From assembly GCF_016908935.1 (NCBI RefSeq), contig NZ_JAFBEV010000013.1:1-64000 (forward strand): DNA of 64,000 bases, read 5' to 3'. Source of the DNA: Sporolactobacillus spathodeae (GTDB lineage: Bacteria > Bacillota > Bacilli > Bacillales > Sporolactobacillaceae). Position 1 is the first letter of the stretch. Every line of letters begins with the position of its first letter. The translations under genes were made by a program, and so were the position numbers. Below, piece after piece: positions 7,922 through 16,521 of the stretch. The notes below the pieces were generated by a model. That model worked only from the letters and a program-made list of their open reading frames with translations, searched no databases and was not told the origin of the DNA.

Positions 7922-8479
7922 ATGAGAGAATTGGAACAGATCGTCACGAGCACACAAAAGAAAGTGTTTATTAAATGGCTAATTGAACAGCATGTACTGG
8001 ATAATCGGGAAACGATATGGTTGTTAAATTATCTCAGAAGCAATGAACGTCTGTTGAATATTGTTCATTTTGTTGAAGCGATTGGTCAGCGCGAGCGGTC
8101 GATTGTTATCAGTTGCAACTCTCGACGCGATTCTGATTTTGAGTATATTAAATCTGCGGTTCGAACGACCGATCCCGAAAAAGCTTTTCATGATTTGCGT
8201 CTTAATCAAGATGATCCGGTGTATATCAAGATTAATATGGAATCAGTGCAGCCGAGCGCGGAGTATTTTGCTGTTTTGGAAGATAGCCAGGACTCATCAC
8301 CGCTCTCGATTCACGAGACTTATGGGAAGGCAGCTGAGAACGCAACCAACGCCGCAGAACGCGCTTATGCTGAAACCATTATCTATGAACAAATCAATCA
8401 TGCACTCGATATTGGCGATCGAGATAAATTTATTGAACTGTCGAAGCTTTGGAAAACGATCAAGGGCCAGAACCACTAG
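7922..8479 (+). CDS. ypiB: YpiB/ReoY family protein (UPF0302)
   Basis: This protein of about 185 residues matches the UPF0302 family: an N-terminal part starting at FIKWLIEQHVLDNRETIWLLNYL, then an IDEA/ypiB-type C-terminal segment with YEQINHALDIGDRDKFIELSKLW. In Listeria monocytogenes the homologue ReoY helps deliver MurA to the ClpCP protease. That role is knowledge of the family and not visible here. GGAGAGGGG is immediately before the ATG at 7922, which is unusually close; a TTG nine bases downstream is better spaced and could be the true start. In B. subtilis ypiF and qcrABC come next; here they are absent. Confidence 0.87.
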   Translation: MRELEQIVTSTQKKVFIKWLIEQHVLDNRETIWLLNYLRSNERLLNIVHFVEAIGQRERSIVISCNSRRDSDFEYIKSAVRTTDPEKAFHDLRLNQDDPVYIKINMESVQPSAEYFAVLEDSQDSSPLSIHETYGKAAENATNAAERAYAETIIYEQINHALDIGDRDKFIELSKLWKTIKGQNH

Positions 8480-8528
8480 CTTTCTAATGCGATCTAATGA
8501 AAGCGTAAACATGTATAAAAATTCAGAA

Positions 8529-8564
8529 TGCCGGCATATATCTCCTTTGTGCCGGTCTTTTTTT
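8529..8564 (+). terminator. Terminator after ypiB
   Basis: CCGGCA and TGCCGG pair across a TATATCTCCTTTG loop, followed by TCTTTTTTT. It separates ypiB from ypjB. Confidence 0.75.
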
Positions 8565-8614
8565 GTTTTCAGAAACATATACTTTTGAACAAGCCGTTTA
8601 GAGGAGGACAAGTG

Positions 8615-9385
8615 ATGAATGCTGCACGGTTTGCTGCGATAATTGGTCTCGTCATCGTGCTTTTGCTTCCGCTTGATGCAAAAGCTGATAGTATCACCTT
8701 GAAAACCGGCCAAAAAGATACACTGATCGACCTTTCCGATCAAATATTTCAATACGCCAGTGCCGGTCAACAAACAGCTGCTGATAGCCTGCTTCACCAA
8801 TTCCTCTCTCAATGGCATGTGGCGGAGAGTCATTATTCACAGCAGGACAGTCAGATTGTCACCACAGCAGCGAATCAGGTGCAAGTTGCCTTGCATGCAG
8901 ATGCAACGAAGCGTGAGATCGAGAACAACGCGATTGTGCTGCGCCTTTGTATGGATGCATTATCAAATGATGGATCGCAGCCGCTCTGGAAAGCATTGCG
9001 TACACAGGTGTTATCCCCAATCAGCCAAATGAAAAGGGCATTGGGCCGTCATCAAAATCAGGAATACCAGCTGGCATTGAACCGTTTTCTTGATCAGTAT
9101 TCGCTTATCTACCCCGCGATGAGCCTCGGCCCTCAAGCGGATAGGGTAAAGTCGATCGAAGATCAAGTGACAAGGCTCGATCAGCAACGTGATAATGCCA
9201 CAGAGAATCGCAAGCAGCTGCAAGAAATAAATGTCATGGAAACGGAATTAAAACAGGTTTTCAATGTCAATCCGATAATGTCCAACCACGGCTATGCTAT
9301 TCTAACAGCTATATTTGCTGTCCTTTTGTTCAGTATTCTGGGTTATACCTCATGGAAAAAATTTCACGCCGCACCTTTTCATTAA
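8615..9385 (+). CDS. ypjB: Sporulation protein YpjB
   Basis: This 256-residue protein has an N-terminal signal segment (ARFAAIIGLVIVLLLPLDAKA), a helical extracytoplasmic body and one C-terminal membrane helix (GYAILTAIFAVLLFSILGYT) followed by a short basic tail. This layout and the context match YpjB, a sporulation-linked membrane protein of unknown biochemical role. The ATG at 8615 is set by GAGGAGGA; the open frame extends upstream to 8528 through the terminator and is not translated there. In B. subtilis qcrABC and ypjA lie between ypiB and this gene; they are missing. Confidence 0.85.
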   Translation: MNAARFAAIIGLVIVLLLPLDAKADSITLKTGQKDTLIDLSDQIFQYASAGQQTAADSLLHQFLSQWHVAESHYSQQDSQIVTTAANQVQVALHADATKREIENNAIVLRLCMDALSNDGSQPLWKALRTQVLSPISQMKRALGRHQNQEYQLALNRFLDQYSLIYPAMSLGPQADRVKSIEDQVTRLDQQRDNATENRKQLQEINVMETELKQVFNVNPIMSNHGYAILTAIFAVLLFSILGYTSWKKFHAAPFH

Positions 9386-9412
9386 ATGGTTTCTTATTGT
9401 CTGTAACATAAT

Positions 9413-9442
9413 TTTGACAAAATGAATAAGTTTGACTAAAAT
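9413..9442 (+). promoter_or_regulatory. Sigma-A promoter for yugP
   Basis: TTGACA (9413-9418) and TAAAAT (9437-9442) are separated by 18 bases and lie about 30 bases before the yugP start. Confidence 0.7.
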
Positions 9443-9473
9443 TGACTATATAGAAATTGTTGGAGGAATGCGG

Positions 9474-10160
9474 ATGTTACAATATTTGATTTACATGGCT
9501 GTCTTGATGCTGATTCCGTTATGGGCGCAAATGCGTGTCAAATCGACTTATGCCCGTTTCTCAGAAGTTGAGAACTCAACGGGGATGACCGGTGCACAGA
9601 CCGCTCGACGGATTCTGGATGAAAATGGCTTGTATGACGTGACGATTCGTGAGGTTGAAGGTTCACTGACTGACCATTATGATCCACGCGATAAAACGGT
9701 CAATCTTTCTACTGACATTTATCATGGTGCGTCTCTTGCAGGCACAGCCGTTGCAGCGCATGAGGTTGGTCACGCCATTCAGGATGCCAAGGATTACACA
9801 TTTATGCGTGTGCGAAGTGCGCTAGTACCGGTCGCTAATCTTGGTTCCAACTTTTCCTATATCCTGATCATCGCAGGTTTCATTTTCGGTGCGATGCAGC
9901 TCGCGACAATCGGTGTCTTGTTCTTTGCTGCCGCAGTACTTTTCCAACTTGTCACACTGCCTGTTGAATTTGATGCCTCAAGTCGAGCATTAAAGCAGAT
10001 TGTTAATCTCGGGATTGTTCAAGAAGAGGAAAAGCGGTCGGCAAAAAAGGTATTGTCAGCGGCTGCGATGACTTATGTTGCTGCCGCGCTCGTCTCAGTG
10101 TTGGAATTGATTCGTTTCATCCTAATGATCACAATGGCTAATAATAATCGCGAAGAATAA
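9474..10160 (+). CDS. yugP: Zinc metallopeptidase, YugP family
   Basis: This 228-residue membrane protein has the zinc protease motif HEVGH at 96-100, with a hydrophobic helix at the N-terminus (YLIYMAVLMLIPLWAQM) and further helices after the motif (ILIIAGFIFGAMQLATIGVLFF and one near the C-terminus). It matches the neutral zinc metallopeptidase family 2 (YugP). The substrate is unknown. Of two nearby ATG codons, 9474 is preferred because GGAGG is seven bases upstream, while 9468 nearly touches it. It is a single-gene unit between its own promoter and terminator. Confidence 0.93.
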   Translation: MLQYLIYMAVLMLIPLWAQMRVKSTYARFSEVENSTGMTGAQTARRILDENGLYDVTIREVEGSLTDHYDPRDKTVNLSTDIYHGASLAGTAVAAHEVGHAIQDAKDYTFMRVRSALVPVANLGSNFSYILIIAGFIFGAMQLATIGVLFFAAAVLFQLVTLPVEFDASSRALKQIVNLGIVQEEEKRSAKKVLSAAAMTYVAAALVSVLELIRFILMITMANNNREE

Positions 10161-10190
10161 TCCAATCGCATGATGCTTAGAGAAGAAAAA

Positions 10191-10215
10191 GGCTACCACA
10201 TTTGGTAGCCTCTTT
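10191..10215 (+). terminator. Terminator after yugP
   Basis: GGCTACCA and TGGTAGCC form an 8-bp stem with a CATT loop followed by TCTTT, with A-rich sequence on the other side. It may also stop the opposing yjcZ-like transcript. Confidence 0.85.
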
Positions 10216-10313
10216 ACTTGGACTGATATAGGATTAACGCTGGCTTCGTTGTTGACGATGCCAATTAATCGAAGCGGTCCGATGTTCGGGGTCGAGGCAA
10301 ACTGATTCTAAAA

Positions 10314-10433
10314 TCAGTAGCAGAACGAAGCACCGATAATAATCAACAAGATAAACAAAACAACGAGCAGAGCAAAGCCGCTTCCGAGGCTGCTTCCACC
10401 GCATCCGCAACCGCCGTTTACTGGAGCACCCAT
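10314..10433 (-). CDS. YjcZ-type sporulation microprotein
   Basis: This 39-residue protein starts MGAPVNGGCGCGG, has a Gly/Ser linker, and then one hydrophobic helix GFALLVVLFILLIIIGASFC. This is the pattern of the YjcZ family of small sporulation membrane proteins, which are often Gly-rich at the N-terminus. CGAGGAGGTG lies seven to eight bases before the ATG, an almost perfect ribosome site; the longer open frame up to 10538 lacks one. The CGCGC run could bind metal or form disulfides, but that is a guess. It is transcribed opposite to yugP and queT. Confidence 0.85.
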   Translation of the reverse strand: MGAPVNGGCGCGGSSLGSGFALLVVLFILLIIIGASFCY

Positions 10434-10528
10434 CAACAAACACCTCCTCGTTAGGTGATAATACAGTATATGTACTAGTTGGAATGTGTGCGTGGGCAGA
10501 TGGAGGCAAAAACCTTGTCCGTCATTGT

Positions 10529-10557
10529 TTGACAGCAAACGTCGACTATTGTAAACT
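10529..10557 (+). promoter_or_regulatory. Sigma-A promoter of the queT riboswitch transcript
   Basis: TTGACA (10529-10534) and TAAACT (10552-10557) are spaced by 17 bases. Transcription would begin near 10564, just before the preQ1 riboswitch. Confidence 0.7.
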
Positions 10558-10577
10558 GATGAAGTTTGTCAATAATA

Positions 10578-10620
10578 ACGTGGTTCGAAACCATCCCACG
10601 TCTATCAAAAAACTAAGGAG
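10578..10620 (+). ncRNA. preQ1-I riboswitch
   Basis: The aptamer has a P1 stem ACGTGG (10578-10583) with CCACGT (10596-10601), a TTCGAAACCATC loop, and the A-rich tail CTATCAAAAAACTAAGG, whose last bases can pair back into the loop as the H-type pseudoknot. The tail runs straight into the AAGGAGG ribosome site of queT. Ligand binding should therefore hide the ribosome site, giving translational control. The motif closely matches the known AGAGGTTC...AAAAAACTAA class I consensus. Confidence 0.92.
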
Positions 10621-10626
10621 GATTTC

Positions 10627-11127
10627 GTGAAATTGAAACTCAGAATTTTAGCGTTGAATGCAATTATTGCGGCGATTTATATTGTTTTGACGTATATTAG
10701 TCAACCCGTTGCTTTTTACGCCATTCAATTCCGGCTATCGGAAATGTTGAATCATTTGATTGTTTTTGACAAAAAATACTTTTTTGGAATCGTTGGTGGC
10801 GTTTTTCTTGCTAATTTGTTTTTCTCACCAATGTTACCTTTTGATTTAACTTTTGGGGTCGGACAATCGATACTCTCATTGCTCGTCACTACGCTCGTTA
10901 TTCGCTTTTTGAAAAATATCTGGGTGAAACTGCTCGTCAATACAGTGATATTTTCTGCCTCAATGGCAATTATTGCATGGGAACTTAGTTTGGCTGGTGT
11001 CGCCGGAAAAATACCATTCTGGATGAATTGGCTAACGATTGCTTCCGGAGAATTCGTCGTCATGCTTATTGGCATGCCAATAATTTACGCGATCAATAAG
11101 CGGATTCATTTGGAGCAACAATTTTAA
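10627..11127 (+). CDS. queT: Queuosine precursor transporter QueT
   Basis: This 166-residue integral membrane protein has about five to six hydrophobic helices and the QueT hallmarks AIQFRLSEMLNHLIVF and GGVFLANLFFSPM near the N-terminus. It is thought to be the substrate-binding S component of an ECF-type importer for preQ0/preQ1, the precursors of the tRNA base queuosine. It starts at GTG, seven bases after AAGGAGG. The preQ1 riboswitch directly upstream independently supports the substrate. The ECF energy module is not in the window. Confidence 0.95.
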   Translation: MKLKLRILALNAIIAAIYIVLTYISQPVAFYAIQFRLSEMLNHLIVFDKKYFFGIVGGVFLANLFFSPMLPFDLTFGVGQSILSLLVTTLVIRFLKNIWVKLLVNTVIFSASMAIIAWELSLAGVAGKIPFWMNWLTIASGEFVVMLIGMPIIYAINKRIHLEQQF

Positions 11128-11156
11128 GCACAGCGTCAATCGATCAATTAGAATCG

Positions 11157-11204
11157 GATCAAATAAAGGTTGATAGTAGCCTTTTATCTGATCTGATTTT
11201 TTTT
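11157..11204 (+). terminator. Terminator after queT
   Basis: GATCAAATAAAGG and CCTTTTATCTGATC pair imperfectly across a TTGATAGTAG loop and are followed by TGATTTTTTTT. Confidence 0.7.
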
Positions 11205-11250
11205 AGCAATGGTATTAGGCGGACAACTTCCCAGCGGCGAGGAGTGTCTA

Positions 11251-11259
11251 TGCTATAAT
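11251..11259 (+). promoter_or_regulatory. Extended -10 promoter for the exonuclease gene
   Basis: TGCTATAAT (TG at 11251, TATAAT at 11254-11259) is a perfect extended -10 element 32 bases before the next start codon. No good -35 box is seen. Confidence 0.55.
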
Positions 11260-11291
11260 AAAAAGTATTATCCGAGAAATGAGGGAAGAAA

Positions 11292-12206
11292 TTGAAGCGA
11301 CCGAAACTCTTGCTGATTGACGGGATGGCGCTACTTTTCAGAGCTTTTTATGCAACGGCACCTTCCGGGCAATTTATGATAAACGGTAGAGGCGTACCGA
11401 CAAACGGCGTTCAAGGTTTTTTGCGGCATTTGCTAATCGCAATTGAGGCGGTTCAACCGTCGTATGTTGCGGTATGCTGGGATACGGGTAAGAAAACATT
11501 TCGTCACGAGCTGTTTGACGGCTATAAAGCGAACCGCAGCGCGCCGCCAATTGAAATGTTACCTCAATTTGACTTGGCACGCTCGATGACTGATGCGTTC
11601 GGGATACCCAATGTTGGGGTGGCTGGATACGAAGCAGACGATTGTATCGGCACACTCTCTCGAACCCTGCATCAAAAGATTGACATTCGGATTGTGACCG
11701 GTGATCGCGATTTATTGCAATTACTTGCGCCCCATGTACATGTGCGTCTCCTGCAAAAAGGATATGGAAACTATCACCGATTTACTGAAACTCTCTTTCA
11801 AGAAGTGATGGGCATTACACCAGAACAGTTCATTGATGTCAAGGCGTTGATGGGCGATGCGAGCGACGGATATCCCGGGGTGCACGGAATCGGCGAAAAA
11901 ACAGCACTGAAACTGATCAAGCAATTTGGTAGCCTTGATGCGCTTCTTGGTAAACTTGATGAAATCCCGGCAGGACAGCAGAAAAAAATTGTTGCAGACA
12001 CGGATATGCTACTGCTTTCCCGTCGGCTTGCTGCCATTCATTGCAGTGTACCGATTGACTTTGAAATGGGCGAAGCCGCCTATCATGGGGTTCCAGAATC
12101 CTTTGTGGAACGTGTACACGATGAAGAGATGAAACTGGTTCAGCTTGATCTGAGGCAGAGGCATCATCTCGATAATTTGCGCGCTACTGGAAACTTCCCT
12201 CATTGA
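11292..12206 (+). CDS. ypcP: 5'-3' exonuclease, YpcP/PolA N-terminal type
   Basis: This 304-residue protein matches the 5'-3' exonuclease domain of DNA polymerase I as a stand-alone enzyme, like B. subtilis YpcP, which removes RNA primers and flaps. Metal-binding motifs are visible in order: LLIDGMALLFRAFYA at the N-terminus, AGYEADDCIGTL, VTGDRDLLQL, and VKALMGDASDGYPGVHGIGEKTA, the last including the helix-hairpin-helix. The start is TTG with AGGGA upstream. A following intergenic repeat may serve as terminator. Confidence 0.93.
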   Translation: MKRPKLLLIDGMALLFRAFYATAPSGQFMINGRGVPTNGVQGFLRHLLIAIEAVQPSYVAVCWDTGKKTFRHELFDGYKANRSAPPIEMLPQFDLARSMTDAFGIPNVGVAGYEADDCIGTLSRTLHQKIDIRIVTGDRDLLQLLAPHVHVRLLQKGYGNYHRFTETLFQEVMGITPEQFIDVKALMGDASDGYPGVHGIGEKTALKLIKQFGSLDALLGKLDEIPAGQQKKIVADTDMLLLSRRLAAIHCSVPIDFEMGEAAYHGVPESFVERVHDEEMKLVQLDLRQRHHLDNLRATGNFPH

Positions 12207-12394
12207 AAAAATGTTGCGCGGACCTAGACGGAATAGATGTTACTACTAAAGGATCACAAGCGGCAAGCGAACACATGGCAAGTATTTAATTAAAATCAAT
12301 AGCAGACTTAAGCAGAGCTATAGAATAATAAACTACAAAAGGGATGTCTTAAGGGTAAATCGACTTTGGGATATCTTTTTTTATGCGTTGAATG

Positions 12395-12547
12395 TAAAAG
12401 ATTTTGCGCGAGAAGCCTACGGGAAAAGCGAGCTAAGTGAGACCCCGCAGATTCTAACTTGTCTGAGGAGACGCGCGGCGCCCGCGGCAAGCGAGCAACC
12501 GAAGCGCAATTGTTAAAAAAGGACTTGGCTATGCCAAGTTTTTCTGA
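12395..12547 (+). repeat. Dispersed intergenic repeat, copy 5 (near complete)
   Basis: It contains CGCGAGAAGCCTACGGGAAA, AGCGAGCTAAGTGAGACCCC, GCAGATTCTAACTTGTCTGA, GGAGACGCGCGGCGCCCGCG and GCAAGCGAGCAACCGAAGCG, and ends AAAAAAGGACTTGGCTATGC/CAAGTTTTTCT. The gap 12207-12809 otherwise holds AT-rich sequence with a TGACA-N6-TGTCA inverted repeat near 12678 and no obvious promoter I can place with confidence. Confidence 0.9.
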
Positions 12548-12809
12548 TAGAGACACCGAATATTTCAAAAAGAGACCCCAATTAATGAAACAGAGTTCCG
12601 TTATGACTGTTTTTCTGTGAAAGAATCGTGGAAAGTGTATTCAGAGATAAAGCAAGAAACCAATAATATCACTGAATGTGACAATATCCTGTCATAATTT
12701 ATCAAAATATTTTTATTTTATCAAAAAAATTGATTTGTTTGAGAGGAAAAAAAAGAGATTCGGCGAAATAGTAAATTAAGAATAATATTCGACAAGGGCG
12801 TGAGTAGAA

Positions 12810-14753
12810 TTGCTGACCATTGAGAACATGCCACAACTATATCCGAGCGATTTCGATCTCTATCTATTTCATGAGGGAACACTATATGAAGGTTACAAGC
12901 TATTTGGCGCACACTACATTGAAGGCGAATTAGGTAACGGCTTCAGATTTACTGTATGGGCTCCGAACGCTCGAGCCATATCGGTTGTCGGGGATTTCAA
13001 TGACTGGAAGCCCAATAGTCATCCACTTAAAATGGTGAAGCACTCAGGCGTTTGGACAGGCTTTATTCAGGATCTGTCGGAAAATGTACGTTATAAATAT
13101 GCCATTGAAACCCGTTCCGGTACGATCATCTTTAAAGCGGATCCTTTTGCCTTTTATGCAGAAAAACGGCCCGCAACTGCATCGATGACATCCCGTCTGG
13201 ATCGTTATGAGTGGCATGATCACAAATGGTTGAGGACACGCGAAAAGATCGATATTTATCATCGGCCAATGGCTATTTATGAATGTCATCTTGGATCGTG
13301 GAAAACCAAGGATGGCGAGTTGATGAGTTATCGGGAATTAGCGGACGAGTTGCCGGATTACGTGTGTGATAAGGGATTTACGCATATAGAATTGATGCCA
13401 ATTATGGAGCATCCGTTTGATCGCTCTTGGGGGTATCAAGTCACTGGATTGTTTGCACCAACAAGTCGTTTTGGCAGTCCTGAAGATTTTATGTATTTTG
13501 TTGATGCCTGCCACGCACGTGGTATCGGTGTCATCTTGGATTGGGCACCTGCGCATTTTTGCCGCGATGCACATGGTCTTGGCCGGTTCGATGGAACGCC
13601 TCTTTATGAGCCGGTGGATCCCCGCCTAGCTGATCGGCCGCAATGGGGCACATATAACTTTGATTTTTCAAAGAATGAGGTTGTCAGTTTTCTGATTTCG
13701 AGCGCGCGGTTTTGGATGGATGTATTCCATGTTGAAGGCTTCAGAATTGATGCCGTTTCTTCCATGGTCTACTTAAATCATAATGATGATTTGCCTTATC
13801 GATTGACAAATAAAAATGGAGGTGAAGAAAATCTCGAAGGTATTGAATTTTTGAAAAAGCTAAATGCAACCATTTTCATTAAATTCCCTTCAGCACTGAT
13901 GATTGCTGAGGAGGCAACGGATTATCCCCTTGTGACTGCACCTGTGGATAAAGGTGGTCTTGGGTTTAACTACAAATGGAATATGGGCTGGGTTCACGAT
14001 ATTCTTCGCTATATGAGTTTTCCGCCGGAACAAAGGCGGGATCATCATCAATTAATCACATTTTCCATGCTCTATGCGTATTCGGAAAACTTTATCTTGT
14101 CCTTTTCTCATGATGAACTCGTATATGGCAAACGTTCACTACTAAATAAAATGCCTGGAGACATGTGGCAGAAATTTGCCAACCTACGCGCGTTATATGG
14201 TTACTTTATAACACATCCTGGAAAAAAACTGCTCTTTATGGGCAGCGAATTCGCTCAATTCGATGAGTGGAAAGATCTTGAACAAGTGGACTGGAAATTG
14301 TTGGACCAATACGAGACACATCGTTCATTTTTGAAATTTTCGACAGCTCTCAATCATTTTTATCAGGAACATGCTTGCTTGTGGCGTCTTGACCATGAAG
14401 GGGAAGGGTTCGAATGGATTGATGCTGATAATAACCAGCAAAGTGTGATTAGTTTTATCCGCAGGGGAAAACGAAAAGGCGATTATTGTATTGTCGTTTG
14501 CAATTTTACACCAACTGTTTATCACGATTTTAAGATTGGTGTGCCGAATGCCGGTACTTATCTTGAGATGTTTAATAGTGACGCCGAGCTTTACGGCGGG
14601 AGCGGCCAATGTAATACCGAACCGGTTGAAGCGGAAGATGCACCATGGAATAATCAGCCCTATGCGCTAAAGGTGACCCTCCCACCACTTGGCATGTCAA
14701 TTTTTATGAAAGAGACGAAAAAAAGATTGCAGGAATTTACGGCTCACAATTGA
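12810..14753 (+). CDS. glgB: 1,4-alpha-glucan branching enzyme
   Basis: This 647-residue GH13 enzyme moves short alpha-1,4 chains to make the alpha-1,6 branches of glycogen. It has an N-terminal CBM48 (FRFTVWAPNARAISVVGDFNDW), then the barrel with GFRIDAVSSM (nucleophile Asp near 314), IAEEATDYP (acid Glu near 367) and FSHDELVYGKRSLL (transition-state Asp near 434). The start is taken as TTG after AAGGGCGTGAG; an ATG at 12828 is also possible. It leads the glycogen operon, with glgA 47 bases downstream. Confidence 0.96.
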   Translation: MLTIENMPQLYPSDFDLYLFHEGTLYEGYKLFGAHYIEGELGNGFRFTVWAPNARAISVVGDFNDWKPNSHPLKMVKHSGVWTGFIQDLSENVRYKYAIETRSGTIIFKADPFAFYAEKRPATASMTSRLDRYEWHDHKWLRTREKIDIYHRPMAIYECHLGSWKTKDGELMSYRELADELPDYVCDKGFTHIELMPIMEHPFDRSWGYQVTGLFAPTSRFGSPEDFMYFVDACHARGIGVILDWAPAHFCRDAHGLGRFDGTPLYEPVDPRLADRPQWGTYNFDFSKNEVVSFLISSARFWMDVFHVEGFRIDAVSSMVYLNHNDDLPYRLTNKNGGEENLEGIEFLKKLNATIFIKFPSALMIAEEATDYPLVTAPVDKGGLGFNYKWNMGWVHDILRYMSFPPEQRRDHHQLITFSMLYAYSENFILSFSHDELVYGKRSLLNKMPGDMWQKFANLRALYGYFITHPGKKLLFMGSEFAQFDEWKDLEQVDWKLLDQYETHRSFLKFSTALNHFYQEHACLWRLDHEGEGFEWIDADNNQQSVISFIRRGKRKGDYCIVVCNFTPTVYHDFKIGVPNAGTYLEMFNSDAELYGGSGQCNTEPVEAEDAPWNNQPYALKVTLPPLGMSIFMKETKKRLQEFTAHN

Positions 14754-14800
14754 AGCAGGAATAACAGGGTTTTCAGTGACTACTGAGAGGAGATAGAGAG

Positions 14801-16246
14801 ATGCATGTGCTTTTTGCTGCTTCAGAATGCGTTCCATTCATCAAAACAGGAGGACTCGGTGACGTTGTGGGCGCGCTGCCGAAGGCATTGCTCCGTCAGA
14901 ATGCTGAGGTCAGTGTGATACTGCCAAAATATGAGGATATTGCCCCGAAATATTTGGAGCAGATGACTTTTTTGAGAAGTATTACAGTCCCTGTCGGCTG
15001 GCGGAAACAATATTGCGGGATTTTCTACTTACAAACAGACGGACTTACTTATTATTTTCTGGACAATGAATACTATTTCAAAAGACATGGCTGTTATGGC
15101 TACTATGATGATGGCGAACGCTTCGCTTTTTTCTCGCGCGCCGTTTTGGATGTTCTACCGTATCTGTTCACAAGACCGGATGTTATACATTGCCATGATT
15201 GGCAAACCGGACCAATTTGCGCGTTGCTGAAAAGCAACTACTTTCAATCCCAGAAATTTTATCAAAAAATAAAAACCGTGTTCACGATTCACAATCTGCA
15301 ATACCAGGGGGTTTATCCAAGATCTGTCCTTCATGATCTGCTTGATCTTGATGACTGGTATTTCCAACCGAACGGTTTGGAGTTTTATGGAAATGTGAGC
15401 TATATGAAAGCTGGACTTGCATTTGCCGACCGTTTATCTACGGTAAGTGCTACGTATGCGGCAGAAATACAGATGCCGTATTATGGGGAAAAACTTGACG
15501 GTTTTCTACGCTGGCGCAATCATGATCTGCATGGCATTGTTAACGGAATTGATCGCGTGCGCTATAATCCAAACGATGATCCGGCACTGATTTTTCCTTA
15601 TGCGAATCCTGAGGGAAAGAAAGCGAATAAAGCGGCGCTTCAAGATCAGCTTGGATTACCTGTTGATCAAGGTATACCGATGGTTGCGATGATCACGCGG
15701 CTTGTTGATCAGAAAGGCATTGATATTGTACTTAGAGTATTCCATGAAATGGTCGATTCGGGCATACAATTTGTTCTGCTCGGCACGGGTGATTCAGATT
15801 ATGAGCAAGCCTTCCGTCATTTGGCAACGCAGTATCCAAACAGTGTATCCTGCAATATTTATTTTGACGATGCATTAGCAAGAAGAATTTATGCAGCCTC
15901 TGACTTATTCTTAATGCCGTCTAAATTCGAACCGTGTGGTATTGGCCAACTGCTTGCTATGCGCTATGGCAGTTTGCCAATTGTCAGGGAAACAGGCGGT
16001 CTGAAAGATACGGTCGTCCCTTACAATGAGTACACCGGTGATGGCTACGGGTTCAGTTTCGCTAATTATAACGCGCATGACATGCTTCATGTGGTGCGGC
16101 AAGCTGTTCGTTTTTACAAGGATCATCCGAGCGACTGGTATCGTATTGTTCAGCAAGCCATGCAGCTTGATTTCGGTTGGGATACTTCTGCGACAGCGTA
16201 TTTAAACTTGTACCACTCGCTCACTGGTGATCGAATTCAAGTTTAA
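14801..16246 (+). CDS. glgA: Glycogen synthase (ADP-glucose)
   Basis: This 481-residue GT5 enzyme adds glucose from ADP-glucose to the growing glycogen chain. The N-terminal ADP-glucose motif KTGGLGDVVGALPKAL starts at residue 16, and the C-terminal domain carries PSKFEPCGIGQLLAMRYG and RETGGLKDTV. Full length. AGGAGATAGAGAG precedes the ATG. It lies directly after glgB and ahead of glgC, whereas B. subtilis has glgB-C-D-A-P. Confidence 0.97.
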   Translation: MHVLFAASECVPFIKTGGLGDVVGALPKALLRQNAEVSVILPKYEDIAPKYLEQMTFLRSITVPVGWRKQYCGIFYLQTDGLTYYFLDNEYYFKRHGCYGYYDDGERFAFFSRAVLDVLPYLFTRPDVIHCHDWQTGPICALLKSNYFQSQKFYQKIKTVFTIHNLQYQGVYPRSVLHDLLDLDDWYFQPNGLEFYGNVSYMKAGLAFADRLSTVSATYAAEIQMPYYGEKLDGFLRWRNHDLHGIVNGIDRVRYNPNDDPALIFPYANPEGKKANKAALQDQLGLPVDQGIPMVAMITRLVDQKGIDIVLRVFHEMVDSGIQFVLLGTGDSDYEQAFRHLATQYPNSVSCNIYFDDALARRIYAASDLFLMPSKFEPCGIGQLLAMRYGSLPIVRETGGLKDTVVPYNEYTGDGYGFSFANYNAHDMLHVVRQAVRFYKDHPSDWYRIVQQAMQLDFGWDTSATAYLNLYHSLTGDRIQV

Positions 16247-16503
16247 GATAAAGTGAAAACACTGAAAATACGCAAAATAGAGGAATTTATCGTTAAATTG
16301 TTGTGAATATAGAAGCTGCTCTTTTACTTCCAGAAGCTGCTTTTCAAATAATGTGCTCAAATTATACAAACGTGGAATGAAAACAAATGTGAGTAAAAAA
16401 AATTATTTGTTAAACTTGCTTTTTTTGATTATTTTCCGGTATTCAAAAGTAATGGTTTCACTTATCACTCATAAAATTTAAAAGGGTCCAATGTGCAAAG
16501 GGG
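16247..16503. other. Gap inside the glycogen operon, no gene seen
   Basis: About 260 AT-rich bases separate glgA from glgC. They hold a direct repeat AGAAGCTGCT (16311-16320 and 16332-16341) and no clear terminator or promoter. A gap this size inside the operon could hide a second promoter for glgC-D-P. Confidence 0.4.
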
Positions 16504-16521
16504 GTGCATGGAAAGAGATGG

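Noticed and set aside
8061-8588. 175-codon open frame overlapping ypiB in another frame
   Set aside because: It shadows ypiB, which has the recognised family sequence. The extra frame crosses the terminator at 8529.
10234-10509. 91-codon minus-strand frame over the yjcZ-like gene
   Set aside because: It lacks any family likeness, while the alternate frame has a near-perfect ribosome site and a membrane-helix pattern.
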